Source of the DNA: Nocardioides sp. IC4_145
GTDB taxonomy: Bacteria; Actinomycetota; Actinomycetes; Propionibacteriales; Nocardioidaceae
Assembly (NCBI RefSeq): GCF_011250565.1
Contig: NZ_JAANMS010000009.1
Span: forward strand, 36,191 to 100,190
Direction of reading: 5' to 3'
Length of the DNA: 64,000 nt
The notes below the pieces were generated by a model. It had not been told where the DNA came from. It searched no databases and was given only the letters and a program-made list of their open reading frames with translations. Both the position numbers and the translations under genes were made by a program. Shown here piece by piece: positions 52,961 through 63,759 of this stretch (the first letter of the stretch is position 1; every line of letters begins with the position of its first letter).

Positions 52961-54154
52961 ATGAGCGCGCGCACGCGGGTCGGACCGCAGAGCGGCCGCG
53001 GACGGGCGGCGCCGCTCGACGTCGACGCGCTGCTCGACGACCGCGGCACCGGGATCATCGTCTGCTGCGGCTCCGGCGGCGTCGGCAAGACCACCACGTC
53101 GGCCGCGCTGGCGCTGCGGGCGGCGGAGCGCGGCCGCAAGGTCGTGGTGCTCACGATCGACCCGGCCCGGCGGCTGGCGCAGTCCATGGGCATCGAGGTG
53201 CTCGACAACACCCCGCGACCGGTCGCGGGCGTCGACCCTGCGGCGGGCGGCCGGCTCGACGCGATGATGCTGGACATGAAGCGCACCTTCGACGAGGTCG
53301 TGCTCAGCCAGGCCACCCCCGAGAAGGCCGAGCAGATCCTGGCCAACCCGTTCTACATCGCGCTGTCGAGCTCGTTCGCGGGCACGCAGGAGTACATGGC
53401 GATGGAGAAGCTCGGCCAGATCCACGCCGACGCGAAGCGGGCGGGCACCTACGACCTCGTCGTCGTCGACACCCCGCCCTCGCGGTCCGCGCTGGACTTC
53501 CTCGACGCCCCCGAGCGGCTCTCGAGCTTCCTCGACGGCCGGTTCATCCGGCTGATGCTGGCGCCGGCGCGCGGTCCGGCGAAGCTGATGACCGCGGGGT
53601 TCGGGATCATCACCAACGCCCTGACCAAGATCCTCGGCGGCCAGGTGCTGCGCGACCTGCAGACCTTCGTGGCCGCGCTGGACACGGTCTTCGGCGGCTT
53701 CCGCGCCCGCGCGCAGAAGACCTACGCGCTGCTGCAGGCCGACGAGACGGCGTTCCTCGTGGTCGCAGCGCCGGAGCCGGACGCGCTGCGCGAGGCGGCG
53801 TACTTCGTCGAGCGGCTCGCCGAGGACCGGATGCCGCTCGCCGGGCTGGTCGTCAACCGGGCCAGCCCCGCCCCGCAGGGCGAGCTGTCCGGCGACGAGG
53901 CGATGGCCGCGGCCGCGCGGCTGCGCGCCGACGAGCCGGGCTCGTTGACGGCGGGCCTGCTCCGGCTGCACGCCGACCGCGCGCGGATGGTCGAGCGCGA
54001 GGCGGCGCTGCGCGAGCGCTTCGCCGCCGCCCACCCCGAGGTCCCCACCGCCGTCGTGCCCGCGCTCGCGGGCGACGTCCACGACCTCGACGGGCTGCGC
54101 CGGGTGGGCGAGCTGCTGGCCGACGGGGCGCGGGGGTCACCGGTTCACCGGTGA
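52961..54154 (+). CDS. ArsA/GET3-like anion-transporting ATPase, second of a pair
   Basis: A 397-residue partner (Rv3680-like). Walker A is CGSGGVGKTTTSAALALRAA near residue 37; VVLTIDPARRLAQSMGIEVL and LVVVDTPPSRSALDFLDAPE are the switch I and II regions. Both proteins keep the lysines needed for ATP hydrolysis. The last codons form the left arm of a terminator hairpin. Confidence 0.92.
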   Translation: MSARTRVGPQSGRGRAAPLDVDALLDDRGTGIIVCCGSGGVGKTTTSAALALRAAERGRKVVVLTIDPARRLAQSMGIEVLDNTPRPVAGVDPAAGGRLDAMMLDMKRTFDEVVLSQATPEKAEQILANPFYIALSSSFAGTQEYMAMEKLGQIHADAKRAGTYDLVVVDTPPSRSALDFLDAPERLSSFLDGRFIRLMLAPARGPAKLMTAGFGIITNALTKILGGQVLRDLQTFVAALDTVFGGFRARAQKTYALLQADETAFLVVAAPEPDALREAAYFVERLAEDRMPLAGLVVNRASPAPQGELSGDEAMAAAARLRADEPGSLTAGLLRLHADRARMVEREAALRERFAAAHPEVPTAVVPALAGDVHDLDGLRRVGELLADGARGSPVHR

Positions 54155-54210
54155 CCCCCGCGCTTCCCACGGCAGATCTCCCGTGGGAAGCGCGGGACTC
54201 CCGTGGGAAG
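54129..54210. terminator. Overlapping hairpins between the anion ATPase and whiB genes
   Basis: CGCGGGGGTCACCGG/CCGGTGACCCCCGCG is a perfect 15-bp stem with loop TTCA (54129-54162), reaching into the ATPase coding end. CCCGCGCTTCCCACGG/CCGTGGGAAGCGCGGG is a perfect 16-bp stem (54157-54196). They share CCCGCG (54157-54162), so only one can form fully at a time. A third copy of CCGTGGGAAG lies at 54201-54210, touching the whiB stop codon. Confidence 0.75.
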
Positions 54211-54507
54211 TCAGACGGTGGTGCGGGCGGCCGGCGCGGGGGCCGACTGCTCGCGGGCGGTCTCGAGGACCGTGCGCCAGGAGGCGTTCGGGCGCCGGCG
54301 CAGCAGCGCACGGCGCTCGCGCTCGGTCATGCCGCCCCAGACCCCCCACTCGATCTGGTTGTCGAGCGCCTCCGCGAGGCACTCGGTGCGCACCGGGCAA
54401 CCGGCGCACAGCTGCTTGGCCTTGTTCTGCTCGGCTCCACGCACGAACAGCTGGTCCGGCTGCGCGGCCTTGCAGGCGGCGCGCGGCGTCCAGTCCTCAA
54501 CCCACAT
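54211..54507 (-). CDS. WhiB-family transcriptional regulator (WblA/WhiB4 type)
   Basis: A 98-residue [4Fe-4S] protein with Cys 12, 34, 37 and 43 (RAACKAA, LCAGCPVRTEC), the turn EWGVWGGMTERERRALLRRR and a basic Ala-rich tail. Its place between the anion ATPases and the penicillin-binding protein matches whiB4 (Rv3681c) and wblA, regulators of redox response and development. ATG 54507 lies after GTGGGGACATC. A long upstream region (54508-54702) is shared with the divergent gene. Confidence 0.93.
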   Translation of the reverse strand: MWVEDWTPRAACKAAQPDQLFVRGAEQNKAKQLCAGCPVRTECLAEALDNQIEWGVWGGMTERERRALLRRRPNASWRTVLETAREQSAPAPAARTTV

Positions 54508-54631
54508 GATGTCCCCACATCTGTTCCGAGATAGGTCCGCGTCCCCATGACGCCTACCCGGGAAGTCCCCTCGACTGCCAAGGTAAAGGCGGGTCCGGCA
54601 ACCGGTACAGACACGTTCAGCCCAACTGGAG

Positions 54632-54647
54632 TAGTCCGAAGTGACTA
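54632..54647. promoter_or_regulatory. Candidate operator between whiB and the penicillin-binding protein gene
   Basis: TAGTC-CGAAGT-GACTA is a perfect 5+5 inverted repeat, with ACTAGTCCG repeating the left half in direct orientation. It lies about 43 bases upstream of the -10 box of the penicillin-binding protein gene. Confidence 0.35.
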
Positions 54648-54689
54648 GTCCGTCCGCGTCAGGCGGAACTGGGGCTTCGCGCGCTCGCG

Positions 54690-54695
54690 TAGCCT
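54690..54695 (+). promoter_or_regulatory. Leaderless -10 box of the penicillin-binding protein gene
   Basis: TAGCCT, seven bases before ATG 54703. Confidence 0.55.
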
Positions 54696-54702
54696 GATCC
54701 CC

Positions 54703-56817
54703 ATGACCGCGCAGCGCCCCGAGCACCTCACCCCTGGCCGGGTGGCCTCCCACCTGGGCGTCATGCTCGCCGTCGCGGCCGTCCTCGGCGTCGTGGTCGC
54801 CGGCCTGGCGATCCCGTTCGCGGGCGTGGTCGGGATCGGCGCGAAGAACGTCGCGGAGACCATGGACCAGCTCCCCGCCGAGCTCGAGACCGAGGCGCTC
54901 GCGCAGCGCACCCAGGTCCTCGACGAGGACGGCGAGGTCATCGCGACCCTCTACGACCAGAACCGCGTGAACGTCCAGCTCACCGACGTCTCCCGGATGA
55001 TGATCAAGGCGATCGTCGCGATCGAGGACTACCGCTTCTACCAGCACGGCGCGCTGGACCTGAAGGGCACGCTGCGCGCGTTCATCACCAACCAGGCCAG
55101 CTCCGGCGTGGTCCAGGGCGGCTCGTCGATCACACAGCAGCTGGTCAAGCTGACCCTGGTGGACCAGGCGAAGTCCAAGAAGGAGCAGGCGGCGGCGACC
55201 GACGAGAGCTACGCGCGCAAGCTGCGGGAGCTGCGGTACGCCGTCGCGCTGGAGCAGCGCCACACCAAGGACTGGATCCTCGAGCGCTACCTCAACACCG
55301 CCTACTTCGGCGACGGCGCCTGGGGCATCCAGTCGGCGGCCCGCCACTTCTTCGACGTCAACGCCAAGGACCTCGACCTCAAGCAGTCCGCGCTGCTCGC
55401 CGGCCTGGTCAAGAACCCCTACGGCTACGACCCGACCAAGTTCGCCGACCGCGCCGTGGCGCGCCGCAACGTCGTCCTGGACCGGATGGCCGAGCTCGGC
55501 ATCATCAAGGAGCGCCGGGCGGACAGGGTCAAGGACCAGAAGCTCGGCTTGAAGGTGCAGGCGACGCCGAACGGGTGCGTCAACGCCCGCGCGCCGTTCT
55601 TCTGCGACTACGTCCTCAACTACCTGCAGAAGGACCGCTCGCTCGGCCGCAACGTCAAGGAGCGCCGCGAGCTGATCTTCTCCGGCGGCCTCACCATCCG
55701 CACCACCATCGACCTCGACGCGCAGGCCGCCGCCGACGAGGCGGTCTCGGCCGCCGTCTACCCCGAGGCCGAGGCCATCGGCGGCCTGGCCATGGTCGAG
55801 CCGGGCACCGGCAAGGTCCGCGCGGTCGCACAGTCGCGCCCGATGGGCAGCGACCGGTCCATCGGCCAGACCTACCTCAACTACGTCGTCAACCAGAAGT
55901 ACGGCGACTCCGCCGGCTTCCAGCCGGGCTCGACGTTCAAGGTCTTCGTGCTGGCCGCCGCGCTCGAGCAGGGCCTGTCGACGTCGACGAGCTTCAACGC
56001 GCAGCCGCAGATGGAGATCCCGGAGTACGAGTTCGAGGACTGCGACGGCGAGCCGTACGGCTACGGCACCTGGTCGGTCGGCAACTCGACCTCGTCGGGC
56101 TACATGGACATGTACCGCGGCACGCGGGAGTCGGTGAACACCTACTTCGCCCAGCTCGAGGCAGAGACCGGCATCTGCGAGCCCTACGAGCTGGCCAAGG
56201 CGATGGGCGTCGAGCTCACCAACCCCGAGGGCAAGGGCCCGGGCCTCCCGGAGCGGGTGCCGTCGTTCGTGCTCGGCATCCCCGATGCCAGCCCGCTGGA
56301 GCTGGCCGAGGCGTACGCCACCTTCGCCGCCCGCGGCCTGCACTGCGACTCCCGCCCGGTCGTCGCGATCGAGGACGCGCGCGGGAACCTGCTCAAGGAG
56401 TACCCGGCCGAGTGCCAGCAGGTCATGCAGGAGACGACCGCCGACGCGGTCAACGACATCCTCCGCGGCGTGATCGAGGGTGGCTTCGCCTCGGCGCAGA
56501 ACCTCGGCCGCGACGCCGCCGGCAAGACCGGCACCACCCAGAACGGCCAGGCCGTGTGGTTCGTCGGCTACACCCCGAACATGGCGGCCGCCTCGATGAT
56601 CGCGGGCGCCAACGAGTCCGGCACGCCGAAGAGCCTCGAGGGCGTCAACATCGGCCCCACCACGATCTACGGCGCGTCCGGCTCGTACTACGCGGCGCCG
56701 GTCTGGGGCAACGCGATGCGCGGCATCCTCGACAAGCTGCCGCCGGAGTCGTTCACCCCGCCGTCGTCGGTGACGAGCACGGGGTCGACCACCACCGACT
56801 CCTTCGACGACGACTGA
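54703..56817 (+). CDS. Bifunctional penicillin-binding protein (transglycosylase/transpeptidase, PonA2-like)
   Basis: A 704-residue class A PBP: one membrane helix near residues 14-45, a GT51 glycosyltransferase domain (EDYRFYQHGALDLKGTLRAF, GGSSITQQLVKLTL, LERYLNTAYFGDGAWGIQSA) and a transpeptidase domain with SxxK in PGSTFKVFVLA, SxN in RESVNTYFAQ, and AGKTGTTQNG. It polymerises and cross-links peptidoglycan outside the cell. Orthologous by position to ponA2 (Rv3682) but lacks a PASTA domain; the C-terminus is a short Ser/Thr/Asp tail. Confidence 0.95.
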   Translation: MTAQRPEHLTPGRVASHLGVMLAVAAVLGVVVAGLAIPFAGVVGIGAKNVAETMDQLPAELETEALAQRTQVLDEDGEVIATLYDQNRVNVQLTDVSRMMIKAIVAIEDYRFYQHGALDLKGTLRAFITNQASSGVVQGGSSITQQLVKLTLVDQAKSKKEQAAATDESYARKLRELRYAVALEQRHTKDWILERYLNTAYFGDGAWGIQSAARHFFDVNAKDLDLKQSALLAGLVKNPYGYDPTKFADRAVARRNVVLDRMAELGIIKERRADRVKDQKLGLKVQATPNGCVNARAPFFCDYVLNYLQKDRSLGRNVKERRELIFSGGLTIRTTIDLDAQAAADEAVSAAVYPEAEAIGGLAMVEPGTGKVRAVAQSRPMGSDRSIGQTYLNYVVNQKYGDSAGFQPGSTFKVFVLAAALEQGLSTSTSFNAQPQMEIPEYEFEDCDGEPYGYGTWSVGNSTSSGYMDMYRGTRESVNTYFAQLEAETGICEPYELAKAMGVELTNPEGKGPGLPERVPSFVLGIPDASPLELAEAYATFAARGLHCDSRPVVAIEDARGNLLKEYPAECQQVMQETTADAVNDILRGVIEGGFASAQNLGRDAAGKTGTTQNGQAVWFVGYTPNMAAASMIAGANESGTPKSLEGVNIGPTTIYGASGSYYAAPVWGNAMRGILDKLPPESFTPPSSVTSTGSTTTDSFDDD

Positions 56818-56876
56818 GCCCCGGGTGGTCGGGGAAGGCGCGCTGGCGCCTGCCTCGAAACCCCCGGGCCGGACGC

Positions 56877-57335
56877 TCACCCGAGCTGCCGACGTACCTC
56901 CGCGGCCACCGCGGCACCGTCGGCCCGCCCCTTCACCTGCGGCTGCACGACGCCCATCACCTTGCCCATGGCCTTCATGCCCTCGTCGGCCGCGCCCGTC
57001 CGCCCGACGGCCTCGCTGACGATCCGGGAGATCTCCTCGACCGAGAGCTGCTCGGGCAGGTAGTCGGCCAGCACCTTCGCCTCGGCGCGCTCCTTGGCGG
57101 CCATCTCGCTGCGGCCGCCGTCGTCGAAGGCGATCGCGGCCTCGCGGCGCTTCTTGGCCTCGCTGGCGAGCACCTCGACGACCTGCTCGTCGGTCAGCTC
57201 GCGCTGGACCTTGCCGGCGACCTCCGCGTTCGTGACGGCGGTGAGGACCATCCGCAGGGTCGAGGAGCGCACCTCGTCGCGGGCCTTGATGGCGGCGGTG
57301 AGGTCGGTGCGCAGTCGGTCCTTGAGCTGGCTCAT
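56877..57335 (-). CDS. GatB/YqeY domain protein
   Basis: A 152-residue YqeY-like protein (LKDRLRTDLTAAIKARDEVR, LRMVLTAVTNAEV, DYLPEQLSVEEISRIV, MGKVMGVVQPQVKGRADGAA). The domain equals the tRNA-binding tail of GatB; stand-alone forms have unclear roles in tRNA or amide metabolism. ATG 57335 has CACAAT six bases upstream and no RBS. Confidence 0.92.
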   Translation of the reverse strand: MSQLKDRLRTDLTAAIKARDEVRSSTLRMVLTAVTNAEVAGKVQRELTDEQVVEVLASEAKKRREAAIAFDDGGRSEMAAKERAEAKVLADYLPEQLSVEEISRIVSEAVGRTGAADEGMKAMGKVMGVVQPQVKGRADGAAVAAEVRRQLG

Positions 57336-57341
57336 GGGGCC

Positions 57342-57347
57342 ATTGTG
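57342..57347 (-). promoter_or_regulatory. Leaderless -10 box of the YqeY gene
   Basis: CACAAT on the minus strand, six bases before ATG 57335; one base separates it from the opposite -10 box at 57349. Confidence 0.5.
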
Positions 57348-57348
57348 G

Positions 57349-57354
57349 CAGCCT
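57349..57354 (+). promoter_or_regulatory. Leaderless -10 box of the metallophosphoesterase gene
   Basis: CAGCCT, six bases before GTG 57361, in a divergent gap of only 25 bp. The match to TAnnnT is weak. Confidence 0.4.
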
Positions 57355-57360
57355 GACGGC

Positions 57361-58305
57361 GTGAGCCCGTTGCCCGTCGCCACCCGCACCCTGGCCGGCG
57401 TGGCCGGCGCCGGAGCCGTGCTGGGCGCCGGCCTGGCGACGTACGCCGCGTGCGAGGCGCGGGCCTACACCTTGCGGCGGGTCGAGGTGCCGCTGCTGCC
57501 CCGAGGGCACCGTCCGCTCCGGGTGCTGCACCTCTCCGACCTGCACGTGACGCCGGGCCAGGGGCGCAAGCTCGCCTGGATCGCCGGGCTGGCCGAGCTG
57601 CGCCCCGACCTGGTCGTCGACACCGGCGACAACCTCGCCCACCGGGACAGCGTCGGACCGCTGCTCGAGGCGCTCGGGCCGCTGCTCGACGTGCCGGGGG
57701 TGTTCGTCCTGGGGTCGAACGACTACTTCGAGCCGACCATGCGCAACCCGCTGCGCTACCTGCTGCCCGACGACGGCCGCCGGCACACCGACACCCCGCA
57801 CCTGCCCTGGCGCGAGCTCGTGGCGGCGTTCACGGGCTCCGGCTGGCTCGACCTCACCAACCGCACCGACGCGCTCACCGTCGGGGACACGACGATCTCC
57901 TTCGCCGGCGTCGACGACCCGCACCTCGGCTACGACCGGCTCGGGGACGTCACGGGCGTCGCCGGCGCCGACCGGCACGCCGACGTGCGCCTCGGCGTCG
58001 CCCACGCGCCGTACCTCCGCGTCCTCGACGCCTTCGCCGCCGACGGCTGCGACGCCGTGCTCGCGGGCCACACCCACGGCGGCCAGGTCTGCCTCCCCGG
58101 CGGCCGCGCGCTCACCACCAACTGCGACCTCGAGCCGGCCCGGGCCCGTGGCCTGCACCGCCACCCGGCCGACTCCCGGCCCGGCGACCCCGGCTCGGCC
58201 TGGCTGCACGTCAGCGCCGGCCTCGGCACCAGCCCCTACGTCCGCTTCCGCCTCGCCTGCCGCCCCGAGGCCACCCTCCTCACCCTCCTCCCACCCGCCT
58301 CGTGA
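57361..58305 (+). CDS. Membrane-anchored metallophosphoesterase
   Basis: A 314-residue calcineurin-like enzyme: N-terminal hydrophobic segment (LAGVAGAGAVLGAGLATYAA), then HLSDLHVTPGQG, VVDTGDNLAH, VLGSNDYFEP (in place of GNHE), VAHAPYLR and LAGHTHGGQVCLPG, the full two-metal set. Similar to Rv3683, which follows ponA2. A role in envelope or undecaprenyl metabolism is possible but not shown. The GTG start is inferred from the -10 box and the 25-bp divergent gap. Confidence 0.88.
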   Translation: MSPLPVATRTLAGVAGAGAVLGAGLATYAACEARAYTLRRVEVPLLPRGHRPLRVLHLSDLHVTPGQGRKLAWIAGLAELRPDLVVDTGDNLAHRDSVGPLLEALGPLLDVPGVFVLGSNDYFEPTMRNPLRYLLPDDGRRHTDTPHLPWRELVAAFTGSGWLDLTNRTDALTVGDTTISFAGVDDPHLGYDRLGDVTGVAGADRHADVRLGVAHAPYLRVLDAFAADGCDAVLAGHTHGGQVCLPGGRALTTNCDLEPARARGLHRHPADSRPGDPGSAWLHVSAGLGTSPYVRFRLACRPEATLLTLLPPAS

Positions 58306-58313
58306 TGCCAGGA

Positions 58314-58329
58314 GTGCGCCATGGCGCAC
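58314..58329. repeat. Perfect 16-bp palindrome after the metallophosphoesterase gene
   Basis: GTGCGCCATGGCGCAC has no loop, so it fits a DNA-binding site or a cruciform better than a terminator. It lies eight bases after the stop codon and 115 bases before the tRNA gene. Confidence 0.5.
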
Positions 58330-58373
58330 GCCGGGCAGCACGAGGCCGCCTCTCGAGGCGCGGGGCGGCCCGA

Positions 58374-58404
58374 TTGGGGCGGGCCGGAGGTGCTCCGGTA
58401 TGCT
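58374..58404 (+). promoter_or_regulatory. Candidate tRNA-Pro promoter
   Basis: TTGGGG (58374-58379) and TATGCT (58399-58404), spaced by 19 bases, lie 39 bases before the mature tRNA. The spacing is slightly long. Confidence 0.45.
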
Positions 58405-58443
58405 CCGGTGCTCGTGAGCCCGGTGATCCCGGACTCGCAGAAT

Positions 58444-58517
58444 CGGGCTGTGGCGCAGCTTGGTAGCGCGCCTCGTTCGGGACGAGGAGGCCGCAGGTTC
58501 AAATCCTGTCAGCCCGA
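58444..58517 (+). tRNA. tRNA-Pro (anticodon CGG)
   Basis: A 74-base cloverleaf: acceptor CGGGCTG/CAGCCCG with discriminator A, D arm with GCGCAGCTTGGTAGCGC, anticodon arm CCTCG-TTCGGGA-CGAGG giving anticodon CGG, and T arm with GCAGGTTCAAATCCTGT. CCA is not encoded. It reads CCG, the preferred Pro codon in such a genome. Confidence 0.97.
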
Positions 58518-58523
58518 CAGCAG

Positions 58524-58561
58524 AGGACCCGGACCCCAGGAACACCTGGGATCCGGGTCCT
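58524..58561 (+). terminator. Terminator hairpin after tRNA-Pro
   Basis: AGGACCCGGACCCCAGG pairs with CCTGGGATCCGGGTCCT (two mismatches) around the loop AACA, seven bases after the tRNA; a short TT follows. Confidence 0.8.
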
Positions 58562-58589
58562 TCGCCGTTCCGGACCCGGGTCGGCGTGA

Positions 58590-58595
58590 CACACT
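58590..58595 (+). promoter_or_regulatory. Leaderless -10 box of the proline-rich membrane protein gene
   Basis: CACACT, seven bases before ATG 58603. Confidence 0.45.
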
Positions 58596-58602
58596 GGCGC
58601 CC

Positions 58603-59427
58603 ATGAGTGGGAAGGACCGCGACACGGACGCTCCGAGCCTGGAGCCGCCCACCCTGTTCGGTCGCAAGCGCCGCAAGAAGAACGCTCCCGAGGCCCCGGC
58701 CGCCGCCGAGACGACCCGCGTCGACCTGCCGGCCGTCGAGCCGGACGAGACCCCCACCGCCGTCGTCGAGCCCGTCGTCGAGCCTGCGCCCGGACGTGCC
58801 CCCGAACCCGCTCCCGAGCCGGTCGTCGCGCGACGTCCCGAGCCGGCTGCAGAGCCGGTCGCAGAGCCGGTCGCAGAGCCGGTCGCAGAGCCGGTCGCAG
58901 AGCCGGTGGTCGAGCGGACGCCCGAGCCGACGCCGCCGACGCTCTTCGTCGACGAGACGCCCCGACCCGCGCCGGCGCCGGTGCTCACCGAGCAGGCCCG
59001 GCCCGAGCCGCCGGTGGAGGCCCCGGCACCCCGCGAACCGCGGGAGCCCTTCGTCACCGGCATGCCGGCGGCCTGCCTGACCGGCGCGCTGGTCGGCCTC
59101 GCAACGGTCGGCCTCACCTGGCTCGGCCTGCGCGCCTGCGAGGTCGCGCGCGGCACCAGCTCGTGCGGCAACCCCGGCTTCCTGCTGCTCATCGCGATCC
59201 TCGTCGCGATGGTGCTGGCCGGGTCGGCGCTGCTGCGGGCGTTCCGGGTCGCCGAGCCGACCTCGACCAGCTTCCTGGCGGTCGGCCTGCTGACCGTGCT
59301 GGTGCTGCTGTTCCTGATCGAGGCGCTCTTCAGCTGGACGATGGTGATCGTGATCCCGCTGCTCGCGATCGGCTGCTTCGCCGTCTCGCACTGGGTCACC
59401 ACGCTGGTGACCGACGCCGACGACTGA
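58603..59427 (+). CDS. Proline-rich membrane protein with AEPV repeats
   Basis: A 274-residue protein of unknown function. Residues 1-145 are soluble and rich in Pro, Glu, Ala and Val, with TLFGRKRRKKNAPEAP near the start, a similar TLFVDET later, and five AEPV units at residues 83-102. The rest has four membrane segments (ACLTGALVGLATVGLTWLGL, FLLLIAILVAMVLAGSALLR, LAVGLLTVLVLLFLIEALFS, MVIVIPLLAIGCFAVSHWV) and two Cys in an outer loop (ACEVARGTSSCGN). The extended tail could span or contact the wall or bind a partner inside. Confidence 0.8.
   Translation: MSGKDRDTDAPSLEPPTLFGRKRRKKNAPEAPAAAETTRVDLPAVEPDETPTAVVEPVVEPAPGRAPEPAPEPVVARRPEPAAEPVAEPVAEPVAEPVAEPVVERTPEPTPPTLFVDETPRPAPAPVLTEQARPEPPVEAPAPREPREPFVTGMPAACLTGALVGLATVGLTWLGLRACEVARGTSSCGNPGFLLLIAILVAMVLAGSALLRAFRVAEPTSTSFLAVGLLTVLVLLFLIEALFSWTMVIVIPLLAIGCFAVSHWVTTLVTDADD
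58849..58908 (+). repeat. Five tandem 12-bp repeats (AEPV codons)
   Basis: GCAGAGCCGGTC occurs four times in perfect tandem and a fifth time with one change at the last base. Twelve bases keep the frame, so copy-number changes would lengthen or shorten the protein by four residues. Confidence 0.9.
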
Positions 59428-59456
59428 GCCCGGAGCTCAGCCGCCGCCGGACGCCT

Positions 59457-61845
<2,389 letters not shown>

Positions 61846-61887
61846 GACGACGTCCTCGGGTTGGGGGAAGAAAGACCGCGCCCGAGT

Positions 61888-62649
61888 CTACCGAGGGGCG
61901 GGGGTGCCTCCGCCGAGCATCTCATCGGCCACCGCGAGCACGTCGTCCTCACCCGGTACGTCGCGGTCGAGCCGGTCGTGGGAGACCACCGACAGCAGGG
62001 CGTTCAGCGCGGCGCCGGCCAGGTTGCCCCACGAGGAGACGTAGGAGAACTGCCACCACCAGAGCGCCTCCTCGGTGTTGCCCTGCCGGAAGTGGCGCAG
62101 GCCCGTCTCGAGGTCGGAGGCGATGCTGGTGAGGTCGTCGGATAGCTGGCTCTCGACCACCTCGGGGGCGTAGGGGTCGAAGACCAGGCTGTAGGTGTCG
62201 ACCGGCTCCAGGATCGCCGCCAGCCGCATCCGCATCGGGTCGAGGTCGGTCTCCGGGCCGATGTCGGGCTGGTACTCCGCCCGCGGCGTGAAGTCGCGCT
62301 GCGCACCGAGCTGGGCGCCGGCGAGCAGCGCCTGGCTGATCTCGAGCAGCAGCAGGCTGATCGCCCGGCCGCCCCCGTCGGCGTCCCGCGAGATCTCGCG
62401 CAACGCCAGCAGGAAGCTGGCCGCGGAGTCGGCGACCTGCTGGGCCAGCGCCTGGGTGCCCACGTCCACCTTGGCCACGGCGTCGGCCGCGCCCGGCAGC
62501 GGACGGGCCAGCTCGGCCAGCGCCTTGTCCACGTCGATGGGGTGCTCGTCCATGGGCGGCAGGGCGCCGGCCAGGACCGCCTGCTCGAGCAGGGTCGTCG
62601 GGTCGAGGTCGCCGGAGATCGGCCCCGGGTGCTGCTGCTGGTCAGTCAT
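61888..62649 (-). CDS. DUF5063 protein
   Basis: A 253-residue, mainly helical, acidic protein of unknown function ([59 protein letters not shown]). It is regularly found between recR and aspartokinase in actinobacteria. ATG 62649 overlaps the recR 3' end by eight bases and has GGGAAGG upstream; an earlier in-frame start is rejected because it would run deep into recR. Confidence 0.85.
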   Translation of the reverse strand: MTDQQQHPGPISGDLDPTTLLEQAVLAGALPPMDEHPIDVDKALAELARPLPGAADAVAKVDVGTQALAQQVADSAASFLLALREISRDADGGGRAISLLLLEISQALLAGAQLGAQRDFTPRAEYQPDIGPETDLDPMRMRLAAILEPVDTYSLVFDPYAPEVVESQLSDDLTSIASDLETGLRHFRQGNTEEALWWWQFSYVSSWGNLAGAALNALLSVVSHDRLDRDVPGEDDVLAVADEMLGGGTPAPR

Positions 62650-63241
62650 CTGCGCTTCGCCTTCCCACGAATGCCCGGCCGAGGGTGACCTCGTCGGCGT
62701 ACTCAAGGTCCCCACCCACCGGAAGTCCACTCGCCAATCGCGTCACACGCAACCCGAGCGGCTTGAGCATCCGGGTGAGGTACGTCGCCGTCGCCTCGCC
62801 CTCGAGGTTCGGGTCGGTGGCGAGGATCGTCTCGGTGATCGCGCCGTCGGCCAGCCGCTGCATCAGCTCGCGGATGCGCAGCTGGTCGGGCCCGATGCCG
62901 TCGATCGGCGAGATCGCCCCGCCGAGCACGTGGTAGCGGCCGCGGAACTCACGGGTCCGCTCGATCGCCACCACGTCCTTGTACTCCTCGACCACGCACA
63001 GCACCGACGGGTCCCGCCGCGGGTCGCGGCAGATCCGGCACTGCTCGTCCTCGGAGACGTTGAAGCACACCGAGCAGAACTTCACCCGCGCCTTGACCTG
63101 GACCAGCACGTCCGCCAGGCGGCGTACGTCGACCGGGTCGGCCTGCAGCAGGTGGAACGCGATCCGCTGGGCGCTCTTGGGACCCACGCCCGGCAACCGG
63201 CCGAGCTCGTCGATCAGGTCCTGGACGACACCTTCGTACAA
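62642..63241 (-). CDS. recR: Recombination mediator RecR
   Basis: A 199-residue protein: helix-hairpin-helix [20 protein letters not shown], four-Cys zinc finger [16 protein letters not shown], Toprim domain [16 protein letters not shown]. It works with RecF/RecO to load RecA. The start is TTG at 63241 (MYEGVVQD), the usual N-terminus. Fourteen bases separate it from ybaB. Confidence 0.96.
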   Translation of the reverse strand: MYEGVVQDLIDELGRLPGVGPKSAQRIAFHLLQADPVDVRRLADVLVQVKARVKFCSVCFNVSEDEQCRICRDPRRDPSVLCVVEEYKDVVAIERTREFRGRYHVLGGAISPIDGIGPDQLRIRELMQRLADGAITETILATDPNLEGEATATYLTRMLKPLGLRVTRLASGLPVGGDLEYADEVTLGRAFVGRRSADD

Positions 63242-63255
63242 GGAGGGTCGTCCCC

Positions 63256-63639
63256 CTAGAACCCGAGCTGGCCGAGCGGGCCGCCCTCGCCGGGCCCGCC
63301 CGCGCCGCCACCGGCCAGCGGGCCGAGGGCCTCGCCGGCGATGGTGTCGGCCTGCGCCTTGGCGTCGCGGTACGCCGCGACCACGAGGTCGCCGAGGTCG
63401 GCCAGGCTGTCGGCGTCGTCGCCGTCGACCGTGCCCGGCGCGACCGCGACCTTCGTCAGGTCGCCCACGCCGTTGACCTCGACCGTCACCGCGCCGCCGG
63501 CGACCGAGCCCTGCACGGTCGTCTCGGCCAGCCGCTGCTGCGCGGCCTGCAGCTGCTCCTGCATCTGCTGGGCCTGCTGGAGCAGGGCGTTCATGTCGAG
63601 TCCGCCGCCGCCGAGGGCGTCGAAGGGGTTCTGGCTCAT
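63256..63639 (-). CDS. YbaB/EbfC nucleoid-associated protein
   Basis: A 127-residue DNA-binding protein: [20 protein letters not shown] coiled helix, [20 protein letters not shown] core, and a Gly-rich tail. It forms dimers on DNA and is coded between dnaX and recR in most bacteria. ATG 63639 after GGAGGACC. Confidence 0.95.
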   Translation of the reverse strand: MSQNPFDALGGGGLDMNALLQQAQQMQEQLQAAQQRLAETTVQGSVAGGAVTVEVNGVGDLTKVAVAPGTVDGDDADSLADLGDLVVAAYRDAKAQADTIAGEALGPLAGGGAGGPGEGGPLGQLGF

Positions 63640-63759
63640 GGGGGTCCTCCGCTGGTGGGTGGTGGGTCCGGTGCTGCTGGGAGCGAGGTGTCGTCCGGAC
63701 CTCGTCAGTCTGTCGGGTGGGTGGGTGCTCGCCGGCCGGTGCCGACCAGCGGGCGCCGC

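Noticed and set aside
51922..54154. Arsenic resistance operon because of the ArsA-like ATPases
   Set aside because: No arsB, arsC, arsR or arsD is present; the pair and its neighbours match the Rv3679-Rv3680-whiB4 block.
58849..58908. CRISPR or REP-type array for the 12-bp repeats
   Set aside because: Units are 12 bp, without spacers and inside a coding frame.
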